A stretch of DNA of 64,000 bases from Paguma larvata (GCA_030068075.1 CM057839.1:50434960-50498959); one strand, 5' to 3'; shown: positions 1 through 12,104, counted from the first letter of the stretch. The notes: generated by a model not told the origin, from the letters alone. Program-made: numbers and translations.

Positions 1-2225
1 TTCGGAGGTCCCTTTCAGCTCTAACGCTGACTTTATTACTCTTAGTTAACTAACAGGAATGAACACGGGTCTGTGTTAATCTCCGACTCTTTTCCCATTC
101 TTCTATGACTGAATTGCTACTATCTCCAAAAAGCTTTAGTCACAGTCACATTATTATCTAACCAACCTTTGAAAATTAGTATTCTGGTATCATTCTCCTC
201 TAGAGTGTACTGTAGAATACTAATTGCCCTACTGAGGATTTGACCTAGACCAAGTACTTTAGTGTTCTTAAAAAATATTAAAATATAAATGCAAATTTAA
301 TCCAGGTACATGCTAGGTACTTGACACATCCCTGAATCCCAGAAAGAAGTCCCGGATAGTTTCGCAGTGAATTCCTGGATGGCTTTTAGTCCCTTAGCTC
401 TAAGATTAGCATCAAGAAACTACATAAAGATCTATAAATGCCTTCTTTTCATGGATAAATTAAAGACTCTTGAATGTGATACTCATCATCCATAATCTCT
501 TATACCTTCTTGCTATATTCCTCCGTCAATATTCGTGAGGAAAATCACACATCACTTTTAAGTTTGTATGTACACATGTGTGTGTGAATATATTTGTTAT
601 ATATAGTTAATATTATTATATATAATAGGTGTATTTATAATCATGACTTTCAGATTCAGGGTTGGACTGAGAATATGTAACTCGATTAATAAAAGCCTTT
701 TAATTTTACACAATATTAGGCAGTAAATATAAGCATAGTACTTGATGTAAAAGTTCTTTGTTCTCAGTCAAATGAATTAAAGTGATCACTTACACACTGT
801 ACTACTCTCCCTATTCCTATTCAATTCAGAGAAGAAACAAAATCATCTTTTTCATTAACACTATTAACAGATTTTCAAGAAATTGATACGTCTATGAAAT
901 TTAGCTTAACTTTCCATTAGAATATTATAACACTTACCACCCTAAATATTTTTGAAGCAGTTCATATTATCTTTAGATCAAAGATCTTCAAGAACATACA
1001 AAATTCTTAACTGACTCCAAGTTCCTAATTGGCACTGACTCCAAGTTCCTAACTGGTCCTATCTCTCTTAAACAACTGTGCTAGGAAATGTGGAAGATAT
1101 AACAGTATCCGACATGACCTTTTTCCTTGTCTATTGGTAACGGTACTCAGGGACTATCTAAGAAAATAACAAACTGATTAATTTTGTGATATAGAATAGA
1201 CCTATTTACAGGCAGTGTATATTCCTGTAAGTTAGGAAAGTTTTCTGAAGAGACGGGCCTAGGCTGAGTCATTTAAGATAAGATTTAAATATTTCGAGAT
1301 GAAGAGAGAGTTATTAAAGCAAGAATGAAGCAGAAGGGCATTAGAAGAAGTATTACATATTCGAAGAAAATGAGAGAACTAGTTAATGCCATTATAAACG
1401 AAAATGTACAATTGCTAAAGATTGTTACAGTAACAGCAGATTAGTTAACTTGCTTTACACATTAATTTGGCTGACTGCCTTCCCAAGGAGGAATCCCAGG
1501 TTGGGAATGGAAGGGGTGAACTGTTTGAAGAAGCAAAGAGCTGCGACAATTCCTGAATGATGAATACAAAACAAAGAAGTCCAGGGTCATAGGCCAGTCA
1601 GCTCCTCTCAGTATAGGAAGAAACTCCTAACAAAGAATATTTTCTATCATTAATAATGGCTAACACTGAGAGCCCCCACAACCTGCCAGGCCAGAAGAGA
1701 AAATATGGAAGATGTATCTGCAGAATTCCAAACTTCAGCTGGTATCTTTAAAACCAAATATCTATAGGTCACATGGAAGTCAAGGAACAAGAAGAGAGCC
1801 AAAATAAAGAGGCAGGATTTTAAAACAGCATGGATTTTAAAAGTCTTCCTTTTTCAAAGGCTTTAAATTTCTCAAGTGGTCACACTTCTGAATTACTACA
1901 AAAAGCACCCAAAAGAATCTGAATAGATTTTTGACTAGGTTTTTATGTCTGAAAGTATATGTCATTTTTACTTTCATGTCAAGATGCACAAAACTTCATT
2001 AGGAGACTAATGACAGAGACTATAGTCTTCATTGGGAGACTCTTTCCTCTAACTGTAATGAAAAATAAATCAATTAAATTTTACTTTCATATTCTGTAAA
2101 TGGAAATGCTTAAAAGTCTAATTCCTCCATAGTAGTTAAAATCGGAAAAGATAAATACCTCAAAAACTCTACCAAAATGATTAAAGTAGGGTACTTTCAC
2201 ACTTCCTGTTAAAAACTTACGTGTC

Positions 2226-2441
2226 AGGACACCCGGGTGACTCAGTAGGTTGAGTGCTTGACTCTTGGTTTCCGCCCCAGGGATGTGGGATCAAGCCCAG
2301 ATGGGGCTTTGTGCTAAGGCGTAGAGCCTGCTTAGGATTTGCTCTCTCCCTCCCTCTGCCCCTCTCCTGTGTGCTCCCCCAAGAGCTGTCATGCATGTGC
2401 AAAAAGCTCTCTCTCTAAAAACAAAACAAAACAAAAAAAAC
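2226..2441 (+). mobile_element. CAN-SINE (tRNA-Lys-derived)
   Basis: Head CACCCGGGTGACTCAGTAGG, CT-rich middle and an A-rich tail (AAAACAAAACAAAAC). Diverged copy. Confidence 0.85.
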
Positions 2442-2455
2442 CTCAAGCCCCTTGA

Positions 2456-2567
2456 GGGCACCTGGCTGGTTCAGTCAGTAAAGCATGTGACTCTTGATCT
2501 CAGGGTTGTGAGGTCGAACCCCATGTTATGTAAAGAGATTACTTTAAAAAAATAATAATAATAAGTA
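2456..2567 (+). mobile_element. Older, short CAN-SINE
   Basis: Head GGCACCTGGCTGGTTCAGTC, then GGTTGTGAGGTCGAACCCCA and AGAGATTACTT with an A/AAT tail. It lacks the CT-rich block, as in older carnivore SINE subfamilies. Confidence 0.8.
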
Positions 2568-2633
2568 AAAATTAAAACATAGGCCTCCTGTTTAAAATCT
2601 TATAAATTTAAAGCTTAATAAAAAGCATATTAC

Positions 2634-2874
2634 AGGTGCCTGGGTGACTCAGTCAGTTAGGCATCTGACTCTTGATTTCGGCTCAGATCGTGATCTCACA
2701 GTTCAGTGATCTCACAGTTCATCAGTTCAAGCCCTCCCTCCACCCAACCCTCCATTCAGGGCTCTACACGGACAGCCCAAAGCCTGGCTGGGATTCTCTC
2801 TCCCTCTCTTTCTGTGCCTCCCTTGCTTGGTGCACTCTCTCTCTCTCTCTCTCAAAATAAATAAATTAAAAAAA
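2634..2874 (+). mobile_element. CAN-SINE with internal duplication
   Basis: Head AGGTGCCTGGGTGACTCAGT, a (CT)n block and an A-rich tail. GATCTCACAGTTCA occurs twice in tandem near 2692-2719, an internal duplication absent from other copies. Confidence 0.88.
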
Positions 2875-3050
2875 AAGTATATTACTCCCTTTTGTCGAGG
2901 CTTTGAAATTCTGTGAATTGAGGAAAATTAACTACTAAAAGTAAATTTTTAAAAATCAAGCAAATAAGGCACAGATAACTCCATAATTAATTACCATCTT
3001 TCTAAATATTTATATAACTAGATATTTATTTACATAAACAAGTCTTAATA

Positions 3051-3268
3051 CCTTTTTTTTTTTAATGTTTATTTATCTTTGAGAGACATAGAGGCACAGC
3101 GTGAACAGGGAAAGGGCGCAGAGAGAGAGGGAGACACAGAATCGGAAGCAGGCTCCAGGCCCTGAGCCGTCAGCACAGAGCCCGACACGGGGCTCGAACT
3201 CACAGACGGCGAGATCATGACCTGAGCTGAAGTCGGCCACTTAACCAACAGAGCCACCCAGGCGCCTC
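3051..3268 (-). mobile_element. CAN-SINE
   Basis: Poly-T and AATGTTTATTTAT at the left, GAGCCACCCAGGCGCCTC at the right. Flanked by the direct repeat AAACAAGTCTTA (3036-3047 and just after 3268), a target-site duplication. Confidence 0.92.
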
Positions 3269-3561
3269 AAAACAAGTCTTATAAAACAAGTTTGCCGGGT
3301 AGATGAAAATGATATAATTAGTTTGTATAATAACTTAGTTGCCTATTAAGAAAAAAACAAAAAGAATTTCAAACCACTTATTTGTTAAGCTTTCACTAAT
3401 AAAAAAAATTCAAAAATATACAAAGTAGAGAAATCATATAATATAAAGTCATATACATGAACCCCATGTATCTAGGGTCCAGGTTCAATACTTAATAGCC
3501 AATCTTCTTTCATCCATACTCCCCAGCCCAACACACACACACACTGGATTCTTCTTTTTCT

Positions 3562-3668
3562 TCTTCTTATTTTTAAAGTAGGCTCCATGACCAAAGTGGG
3601 GCTTGAACTCACAGCCTTGAGACTGATAGTCGCGCGCTCTGCCAACTGAGCCAGCCAGGCAACTCTCA
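3562..3668 (-). mobile_element. Older, short CAN-SINE
   Basis: TTTAAAGTAGGCTCCATG, then GTGGGGCTTGAACTCACAG and TGCCAACTGAGCCAGCCAGG: a reversed short-type SINE without the CT block. Confidence 0.8.
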
Positions 3669-3685
3669 CTCTGGATTATTTCTTT

Positions 3686-3882
3686 TAATTATTGTTTAAT
3701 GTTTATTTTTGAGAGAGAAAGAGTGTGAGCAGGGGAGGGGCAGAGAGAGAGGGGCATAGAGGATCCAAAGCAGACTATGTGCTGACAGTAGCCAACCTGA
3801 CATGGGGCTTGAACTCACGAACCATGTGTTCATGACCCGAGCCAAAGTCAGACACTCAACCACTGAGCCACCCAGGCACCCC
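3686..3882 (-). mobile_element. CAN-SINE
   Basis: Reversed element ending GAGCCACCCAGGCACCCC. Flanking CACTCTGGATTATTT and CACACTGGATTATTT form an imperfect target-site duplication, so it inserted into the older element around it. Confidence 0.9.
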
Positions 3883-4817
3883 TCACACTGGATTATTTTA
3901 AAGTGAACCCTAGTCTATCATTCAATTGTAAAAATGACAGCATATATGTCTAAAAGACACTATCATGATTGTATCTTTTAAAAATTAATTACATTTTAAA
4001 TCAGTTATGTAGTTAATATTGAAATTTCTTTAATGCCTCAGTTTTTTAAAAAGTTTGTTCGAATCAGGATCCGAACAAAGCTCATGCATTACATTTGGTG
4101 ACATGAATCCCTCCCTTTTTTATTTTTCCTTTCTGCCGTTTATCTTAGAAGAAACAGTTATCTGTCTGTAGTTTCCCAGCTTTATGATTTTGCATATTAC
4201 ACACCCCGTGGTGCCACTCAGTATGTTCCTCCTCCACACCCATGTATTTCCTGTAAACTGTTAGCTGTATCTAGAAGCTTGATTAGATTAACATTCAAAT
4301 TTTTTTTTTTTTTTTTTGCAAAACTGCTTCAAAGGTCATGCTGTGTGATTCTATGTGCCTCCTGAAGCAGTGCTATGAAGTCTGGTAGTTTTCATTCCAT
4401 ACTGTTAAGATTGAGAACCAGGTTTGGGTGTTGTCAGCCTCATTTTTCCATTATTAAATTCTCCATCAGCCTTAAATAACCAGCTTGCAGTTATTAATGA
4501 CAGCTGCCTAAATCCACTGTTTCACTAGGGATTCTAAAATAGTGATAATTCTAACCCTACCGTTCCTCCAGTATTTATTAGCTAGAATTCTCTATAAAGT
4601 ACAACTTTTCTTCATCAGCAAGTTATCCTGAACCACAATTCATACCATAATGGCAAAATAAATACTTGATATTTTTTCCATTATTTACTGATTTTCAGAA
4701 TAATAAATGGGCTTTCTATCATCTTCCTAAGTGGCCATTCAGTTACTTTTTAGCATCATTGAAAATACAAAGGTTTTAACATATTAGATGTTCTTCAATC
4801 CTTTGCAATTGTAATTT

Positions 4818-5009
4818 TCTTAAAAGTCTGTTTATTTATTTTGAGAGAGGTAAGAAGGCGGTAGAGGCAGAGAGCGGGAAGAGAAAGAATCCCAAGCAGG
4901 CTCTGCAAGGTCAGCACAGAGCCTGATGCTGGGCTCGAACTCACGAACTGTGAGATCATGACCTGAGCCGAAACCAAGAGTCAAAAACGCTGAGACACCC
5001 ACGTACCCC
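4818..5009 (-). mobile_element. CAN-SINE
   Basis: TGTTTATTTATTTTGAGAGA at the left and CTGAGACACCCACGTACCCC at the right; diverged. Confidence 0.85.
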
Positions 5010-5030
5010 GTCCGGGCAGCTTTAATTCTT

Positions 5031-5240
5031 TTCTTTTTTTAAAAATGTTTATTTTTGAGAGAGAGACAGACAGTGTGCGAGTGGGGGAAGGGCAGAAAGA
5101 GGGAGACACAGAATCCGAAGCAGGCTTCAGGCTCTGAGGTGTCAGCACAGAACCCGAGGAAGGGCCTGAACTCATGAACTGTAATATGACCTGAGCCGAA
5201 GTCTCGGGACGCTTCACCAACTGAGCCACCCAAGTGCCCC
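5031..5240 (-). mobile_element. CAN-SINE
   Basis: AAAATGTTTATTTTTGAGAG to GAGCCACCCAAGTGCCCC, with TTAATTCTT on both sides as target-site duplication. Confidence 0.9.
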
Positions 5241-5429
5241 TTAATTCTTAATGATTCTCTAAATGTCCCACCTTTGGCCACTGAGAACTAAAGCAGGGGC
5301 CTGGGTCTTTTAGACATGCCCCAAGTAATGTTTGATAGTTTTGTGCCTTCTGGAATTAGATATTACAGGCTATTCTTATACGTTTCCTACCCCAAACCCA
5401 GAATCAGTAGTTTCTCCTAGCTACCCTGG

Positions 5430-6330
5430 TATTGTTAGTGAAGAATGTAGAGACCATAATTTGTACACTAAATTAAGGAATTTAAAACATATACATTTTG
5501 AAGGATTTAAAATTATTCCGAAGAATTTTAAACATATTCGAACATAAACACAATAACATAATGAACGTCTGAGTCTTCATCACCCAACTTTAAGAGTTAT
5601 CGACTTATGGCCAATCTTGTTTTATCTATATTTCTATATACTCCTCTTCCTTATTGTTTTGATGTAAATTCTTTTTTTTTAATTTTTTAAATGTTTATTT
5701 ATTTTTGAGAGAAAGAGACAGAACTTGAGTGAGGGAGGGGCAGAGAGAGAGGGAGACACAGAATCTGAAGCAGACTCTACACTCTGAGCTGTCAGCACAG
5801 ACAGAGCCCGATGAGGGGCTTGAACCCACAAATCATGAGATCATGACCTGAGCCAAAGTCAGATGCTTAACCGACGGAGCCACCCAGGCACCCCGTTTTT
5901 TTGTTTTGTTTTGTTTTGATGTAAATTCTAAACATCCTAAAATTTCAGTAGTAAGTATTTTACAATGTCTAAAAGATAAAGGCTCTGTTTTGAAAACATA
6001 AATACCATTATCAAACACTTTTTAAAAATATGTATTTCCTTAATATCAAATAGCATACAAATGCCCAACTGTCTCAAATATTATATATGGCATATATATA
6101 ATATTGGTTGGTGGGGGGAGGGTTAATAGTTTTTGTTTGAATCAGGATCCAATCAAGGTCCTCACAGTGCAACTGACTGATACGTTTCTGAAGTTTACTT
6201 TCGTTTCTATGTCACTTTCCATCTCTCTTTTTTCCTTGCAATTAAACCAAGAAAGTAGACTGCTTGTCCTGTATGGTTTCCCCATCTAGATTTTGCTAAT
6301 TCTACTCCCATTGTATAGTTTAACATGTTT
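5430..6330 (+). mobile_element. Old L1 3'-end-like element split by a SINE
   Basis: Pieces such as CTTCATCACCCAACTTTAAG, TGGCCAATCTTGTTTTATCT, ATGCCCAACTGTCTCAAAT and GAATCAGGATCCAATCAAGG follow the same order as in the copy near 3410-4520. The SINE at 5670-5894 interrupts it. Family is uncertain; an L1M-class 3' region is my best guess. Confidence 0.5.
5670..5894 (-). mobile_element. CAN-SINE
   Basis: Reversed element ending GAGCCACCCAGGCACCCC. TGTTTTGATGTAAATTCT flanks both sides, an 18-bp target-site duplication. Confidence 0.93.
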
Positions 6331-7301
6331 TTTTCTATATTTGCCTTAAACTTATAATTGGTTCTGAAGGCTCAAATTCTGGTTAAATTTTGGGGATGGA
6401 GAAGGCTATTTTTTATATGTGATGATTAGGTGGAACAGCATTATAAAGAGAAACTTCTCATTTAATAATCTAGTTACTCAGTGATATAGTTCAAATAGGG
6501 AAGGGAGAATAAACATGTGATTCTTAATTTATCAGTTTTCAAAATAGACTTTAGTATCACTTATTGGTGACCATTTTTTTGTGTGTGTAGCATTATGAGA
6601 TCATGGATTTAAACATATTAGATATATTTTAATTACTGGTCATTGTCCTTATTAATACCCAAGTTGTCCCATGTTTGGCTAAAATATATTTGTCTTTGTT
6701 TTTTTAGAGAAGAAAATTGATCATAAGTTCATACTAATATTTTCAATTCAAATTTAACATTACAGAATTTAGTTTTAGAATTATATACTTATACTATGCA
6801 TTTATATAGAATTTATAGGATTATAGAACGTTATTTAACGTTGCAATTTAACATTTGTGTATCTCATTTACTCTATAAATCTTGGCTTCTTATGACATAA
6901 ACTTCATTATTTATTTGATTTGACCCTAATATCTGTCGCACATACACACTCACACAAGCTTTTAAATAACAATAAAATATTATTGAAAACAATTTAAGTT
7001 TCCTAAGCAGCTTTATTTTTATTTTTTGTTTTTTAAGCTATATCTCATTAGGAAATGCACAGCCTTAAAAAAATCACACCTTGATAACTTAATTAGGTTA
7101 ATCTATTTTAGTGTATTTCAATTTTTAGATACTACTAATTTTTCCTCCTTTGGACTAAGAGTTGTTCTAGAATTATGTTTAACATTTATATGGTTCCAAA
7201 GAAAAATGACAAAACAAAGTACGTTTAAAGACTCTATCTTTCATCCCTTTTCCTTCTTTTTCCCTGTAAGAAACCATTTCTTTTAGTTTTGAGGTTTATC
7301 T

Positions 7302-7502
7302 TTTTTTTTTTTAGTTTTATTTATTTATTTTGTGTGAGAGAGTACAAGTAGAGGAGGTGCAGAGAAAGAAGGAAACAGAGGATCCGAAGCAGGCTCTATG
7401 CTGACAGCAGAAAGCCCAATGTGGGGCTTGAACTCACAAACCACGAGATCACAACCTGAGCCGAAATCAGATGCTCAACCAATTGAGCCACCCAGGTGCC
7501 CC
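7302..7502 (-). mobile_element. CAN-SINE
   Basis: Poly-T left end; GAGCCACCCAGGTGCCCC at the right; GAGGTT(T)ATC flanks both sides. Confidence 0.9.
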
Positions 7503-8529
7503 AGGAGGTTATCAATTTTTTAAATAGAAGCAAAGACACATACCATTTATATTCTTTGTCCTACGTTAAATAAAAAATAGTATACTATTTATGCTACCTG
7601 ATCCTTGCTTTTTTAACTTATTATACAGTAGAAATCATCCCATAGCTATATACAGAAAAAACATCAATCTTTTGTATTTCAAAACTATGAGGCAAGCTAA
7701 ATATGTTTAGTATCAATGTTAATTTGTAAAACTTTGTTTATTTCATTCAGCTTTAGTGCTTAGATTGAGAAAAGCAACAAATGGGTAAGTCCTACTAGAA
7801 ACAAGAAAGAAAACCAAAAAAGTACATCCAGTTTTTAAAAATATTTTTAAAATGTTAGCCTTTCATTAAATGGATAACAGAAATTTCTTCTAGCAATAGT
7901 AAAACCCACTAAGCTTTTAATGCATGCGTTTTAAATCTTCATAACAGATTAGCTGTGATCTAGCAACTAGTTAAAATCTATACCAAGGACAGAAAGCATT
8001 GATACTATAATAACTTAGGGAATAATTTATTAAATACATTTGAACTTATTAGAAATTACTAAATTGCCTGAGCTTGTAAAAACAGACAAGAATACATATG
8101 AAAGAAGAGACATGTAGTAGTATTATTTAATAAGAGAAGATTTACTAATGGATATAGTAATCATGGTTACCTTTTATTTGAGAAAATATAATTTGTACCA
8201 TCTCCATTAATAATTTTACTTTTAAAACTTCAAAGACTGGCAACAAAAGAAGAATTTCCACATACAGAAGAACTAAGGGTCAAATGATTTTCAAAAAACT
8301 TTAACACCATAACCTTTTTCTAAATGAAATCTTAGGTGGAACTTCAACATATGAGCAGATAAAAGTGGTATTTTACCAATATATATTTATTTTATAGGTT
8401 CAAATATAAATCAAATTTGACATGAGATCGACCAATGATAAATTTGGAAGTGTTTTGGTTAACATGAAAATCTGATCAGGGCACACAGATGATACCTGCA
8501 GTCTAATACAAGCCTCAAATCCATAAAAA

Positions 8530-8960
8530 TAGTTCAATCTTTTTATTACTGAAAATTTCAAACAAAAGCGAAATTATGGAACACTGTATAATGAATTCTC
8601 ACATATCCATTCTCAGCACATGGTCAATCTTCTTTCATCCATACTCCAATCACTGCCTCCAAGGTCCCCTCACCCACACCTCACCCACACCCCCATGATT
8701 ACTTTGAAGGAATCCAAGACACCATATTTTATCTCTAAAAATGTCAGCATATATATGGTATGTTATTGTCATACCTAAAAAGATTAATAATACTTCCTTA
8801 TCTGAAGTGCTACCTAGGATTTACATGGACAATTTATAAACTTCTTTCTTCATCTCTTTCTTTTCCTGTAGTTTCTGAAAAGCACAACAATCTTCCCTCC
8901 CTCACTCTGAACTTAAGAGGGCTACAGGGTTCTTTGCTTTCTCATGATATTGCTCATATT
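8530..8960 (+). mobile_element. Old L1 3'-end-like fragment
   Basis: ATTACTGAAAATTTCAAAC, TGAATTCTCACATATCCAT and GGTCAATCTTCTTTCATCC match the same element type as the 3410 and 5430 copies. Diverged; family uncertain. Confidence 0.45.
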
Positions 8961-9599
8961 AAGGATGGAAGAGTTTTTTAAAAAAAAATGGCTCAAGTTG
9001 GTAGACTGGGAAGGGAGAAGAAAGATGCAAACAGCCAATGTGGTTTTCAAGACAAGGGCTTATTTTCTGGACCCATTCAATATCAGTTCTATTCTCCAGG
9101 AAAAAAAGGATCCTGTTTGTTTTTATCTTGTCATTGGCTATCTTCAAGTCTAAGTCCAAGACTGAAAGAAAGAAGTAATTCTTTCTCCTGAAGATCTAAG
9201 ATCTGCTTTCCTAGTCTGAATTTCTTCTCCAAGGACCAATGTCTTCCCTGATGACTAAAATCAGGAATAAATACGCTTTCAGGGGAGTCCCTCATTACCA
9301 ACCTAAAGAGACAGCTGTAGCTTTTCACTACAGCATCGAAAAGTTACAAATGAATATACTGCAAAATTCCACTAACTACACAACAGATATATGCATAGCA
9401 ACAGTCATTCTGTTACACAAAATACACAACTCACAGTCAGTAATGAATAAAAACCTCTAATGTGATTAATTCCCTACTTGATAAGGAAAGATTTATCAAA
9501 AAACTTTCCATGGGTTCCTCTGAACAAAAAATGTGAATGTTGGAGAACGTGCCTTGTAAAAAAACATGCAAAAAGAACAATATAACAACTAAGGTGTTG

Positions 9600-9718
9600 T
9601 TGGTCAACGTTATCAGTGGGGACTCAGTCACTTGGTATGTGAACTTGGACAAATCATATCATTAAACCTCTTTAATTTCAATTTTATTTTTCTGTTGTAA
9701 GAATTAAATGAGACAATG
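9600..9718 (+). mobile_element. MIR fragment
   Basis: MIR-like core: TGAACTTGGACAAATCAT, CATTAAACCTCTTTAATTTC and GTAAGAATTAAATGAGA. Confidence 0.65.
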
Positions 9719-9742
9719 AACTTTTAAAAATTTACTATGTTA

Positions 9743-9760
9743 AAAAAATAAAATAAAATC
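9743..9760 (+). mobile_element. Tail-only retroinsertion
   Basis: An 18-bp A-rich insert (AAAAAATAAAATAAAATC) lies between two perfect copies of TACTATGTTA (9733-9742 and 9761-9770). The tail looks like a SINE tail, but no SINE body is present. Confidence 0.6.
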
Positions 9761-10758
9761 TACTATGTTAATATGGTGCACTGAGAAGGAGACAATGCTA
9801 TTTTGGTGGTATTCTTTGTCCAAACTGCATTATCTCATTCCAGTCATGAGAAAAATATTACACAAATAAAACTGAAGGACATACTACAATGTCTGATCAG
9901 TACTCCTCAAAAGTGTCAAGGTTACTGAGAGACAAAGAAAGACAGAGGAACTGTTATAGACTGGAAGAGACTAAGAAGAAAAAACTTAATGCAAAGTAAG
10001 ATTCTAGATCAGATCTTTAAACAGAAAAAGGACATTAGTTTGAAATGGCCGGCATGCAATAAAGCGTAGGTTTAGTACATTGTGACTAATGCTAATATCC
10101 TCTTATTTTCAAATTTAGGAATAAATATTCAAATAATCTTTGCTTCCAAATAATTAATTTTCTCAAACACCTCCAATATCTACCTCTCGCCAAGACAGAT
10201 GAATATGAATGTATGTAAATACAAATGCACGCACCAACTTCTAAAACCGATGAAAACAGCATTACCACTACATCACACTTACACAGTGAACTCTTCACGT
10301 TTCTAATAGGCTACGAGTTCTGACTGAACCAGAAGAGACGTCTTTTTTAAACCTTAGTACCTTATCCTACATTTGGTTCATGGGCTCCTATTTTGCTTTC
10401 TGTGACAGCAGTAAAAGAACATTCCTCAATTTTTCCCTACAAATGACTTTCCATTGTTACCAAGAATATAGAGCATGGCATATAAAAAGTGCTCAGTGAA
10501 TACTTGACAAATTGAGTTGGCTTGGTTCTTCTTATATACCTCTAATTTGTCACCTTTGTCCCAATATATTTAGGAAAAAAGGAAGGAGGTGAGAAAGCAC
10601 TACGAAGTTCAGGTAGATGAGAAAGAAAATTTAATTTCCCTCTCCTTGCAGGCCTCTAGCCTCTTGAAACCAAGTTAGGAACTTCTTATGCCCCAAAAAT
10701 CACATGGCTGGGAAACTGCCCAAAATTATGCTGAAGTACAGTGCTGCTGGAGACACAC

Positions 10759-10939
10759 CTGTAAGCGTGATGTCATCGTCGTCATCCTCTATGATTTCTT
10801 CCTCAGCAACATCCAGGGAGCTCTCAGTAATCATGTCATTGGGCTCTTCCACACAGGCTAGACCCGCGTAACTATTGAGAATGTCAGCACCAGGAACATG
10901 TTCCACAATTACGGCAGGAAAAATAGCTGGATCACCAAG
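10759..10939 (-). CDS. ELF1: ELF1 second coding exon, residues 25-84
   Basis: This exon encodes the N-terminal regulatory region of ELF1. The acceptor is CCCTTCTCAG ending at 10940 and the reading begins LGDPAIFPAVIVEHVPGADI. Residues 51-55 read LACVE, an LxCxE motif; ELF1 is known to bind the retinoblastoma protein through such a motif. It is followed by an acidic stretch, EEEIIEDDDDD, then ITLT. The donor is ACAG/GTGTGTC with GT at 10758-10757. The exon is 181 nt (60 codons plus one base), so it ends in phase 1. No ETS DNA-binding domain is encoded here; it must lie in later exons beyond position 1. I searched the 10.7 kb to the left by eye for the next exon and did not find it. Confidence 0.96.
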
Positions 10940-11625
10940 CTGAGAAGGGCGAGAGAAACAGAGGATTAATAAAGTATTTGCTTTTGTTAAATACAACCAA
11001 AAATATTTTATACTGGACATCAATTTAGTTTTTATATCATCAGCTACTTAAATCCTGACAATATTTATTTCTGGGCTGCAGAGACTATGTATCTATTAAG
11101 GATAAAACTTTTCTTATTATCATTCTTGAGGCTTAACTAAATTTGCATTGGAAAATCTTACAAAAACATACTTTTAAACCACATCAAATAAAAAACCTAA
11201 TCATTAATTGATAAAAAGTGGCATACCAACGAAATGTACAATTCAATACGATCTCAACAAAAGTTTGACAGGAAAAAAAAAACACCTAAACTTAATAAAT
11301 ACTACACTGTCACCGGCACGCATGCTGTGTTTGACAACAGCTTTTGACTCAAACCGGGAAATCAACTTTCATCTTCTATCTAGTCATAAGATCAGGTAAT
11401 TTTGGATCATGTCTATAGCTATCTTTCTATATTATTATTTCAAACTTTTCTGGCTTGAGAGTGGTAGACCGTCCTCCCTCAACCTGAGATAATTCATGTA
11501 TATTTCCTAAATATGTGAATATTAACTTACATAAAGAGTACAATTATCAAAACACTAATACAGTACTGTTATTTAATATATAGAGCCTATTCGAATTTCT
11601 CCACTTGTCTCACATCCTTTTAGTT

Positions 11626-11847
11626 ATTTTTAAGTTTACTTATTTTGAAAGAAAGAAAGAGAGTACATGCACACAAGCATGTGACCAGGGAGGAACAGAG
11701 AGGGAGAGACAAAGAGAATTTGAAGCAGGCTCCGTGCTGCCAGCACACAGGCCAACGTGGGGCTCTATCTCACAAACCGTGAGATCACGACTTGGGCCGA
11801 AATCAAGAGTTAGATGCTTAACCAACTGAGCTATCCAGGTGCCCCCC
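11626..11847 (-). mobile_element. CAN-SINE
   Basis: AAGTTTACTTATTTTGAAAG to GAGCTATCCAGGTGCCCCCC; full-length, diverged. Confidence 0.88.
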
Positions 11848-11892
11848 ACTTAACGTCTTTAAGAAAAATGAAACAAAACAAAAACAGGTAAA

Positions 11893-12104
11893 AGGGCACA
11901 CGGGTGGCTCAGTCAGTTAAGCGTCCAGCTCTTGACTTCGGCTCAGGTCATATCTCATGGCTTGTGAATTCGACCTCCGCATCGGCCTCAACACTGGCGG
12001 TGCAGAGCCTGCTTGGGACTATCTTTCTCTCCTTCTCTACCCCTCCCCCACTCATGTGCTCTGTCTCTCTCTCTCTCCCAAAACAAATATATAAATTTTT
12101 TAAA
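11893..12104 (+). mobile_element. CAN-SINE
   Basis: GGGCACACGGGTGGCTCAGT head, (CT)n block and AAATATATAAATTTT tail. With the element at 11626 it forms a head-to-head pair 45 bp apart. Confidence 0.88.

Larger units (their letters stand above)
3410..4520 (+). mobile_element. Old L1 3'-end-like element split by two SINEs
   Basis: Segments resembling an old mammalian L1 3' region (TTTGTTCGAATCAGGATCCG, ATGTATTTCCTGTAAACTG, TAGATCTAGAAGCTTGATTAG-like) are interrupted by SINEs at 3562 and 3686. Related pieces occur near 5430, 8530 and 12115. The exact subfamily is uncertain. Confidence 0.55.
1..10758 (-). other. ELF1 intron (partial), downstream of residue 84
   Basis: This is non-coding intron by position, between the donor at 10758 and the left edge. 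It carries ten or more SINEs, two or three segments resembling old L1 3' ends, one MIR and one tail-only insertion. In 1-2220 I see only AT-rich unique sequence and a 24-bp-period tandem pair at 1011-1052. In 6330-7300 and 7503-8525 I see nothing recognisable. ORFs here are repeat-derived or chance. Confidence 0.8.

Noticed and set aside
1..10758. Next ELF1 exon downstream of residue 84
   Set aside because: I looked on the minus strand for the expected continuation and the ETS domain and saw neither; they probably lie beyond the left edge. A spliced alignment would settle it.
10700..11023. 107-codon ORF taken as a complete protein
   Set aside because: Only its middle (10759-10939) is coding; the two ends read into intron past clear splice sites.
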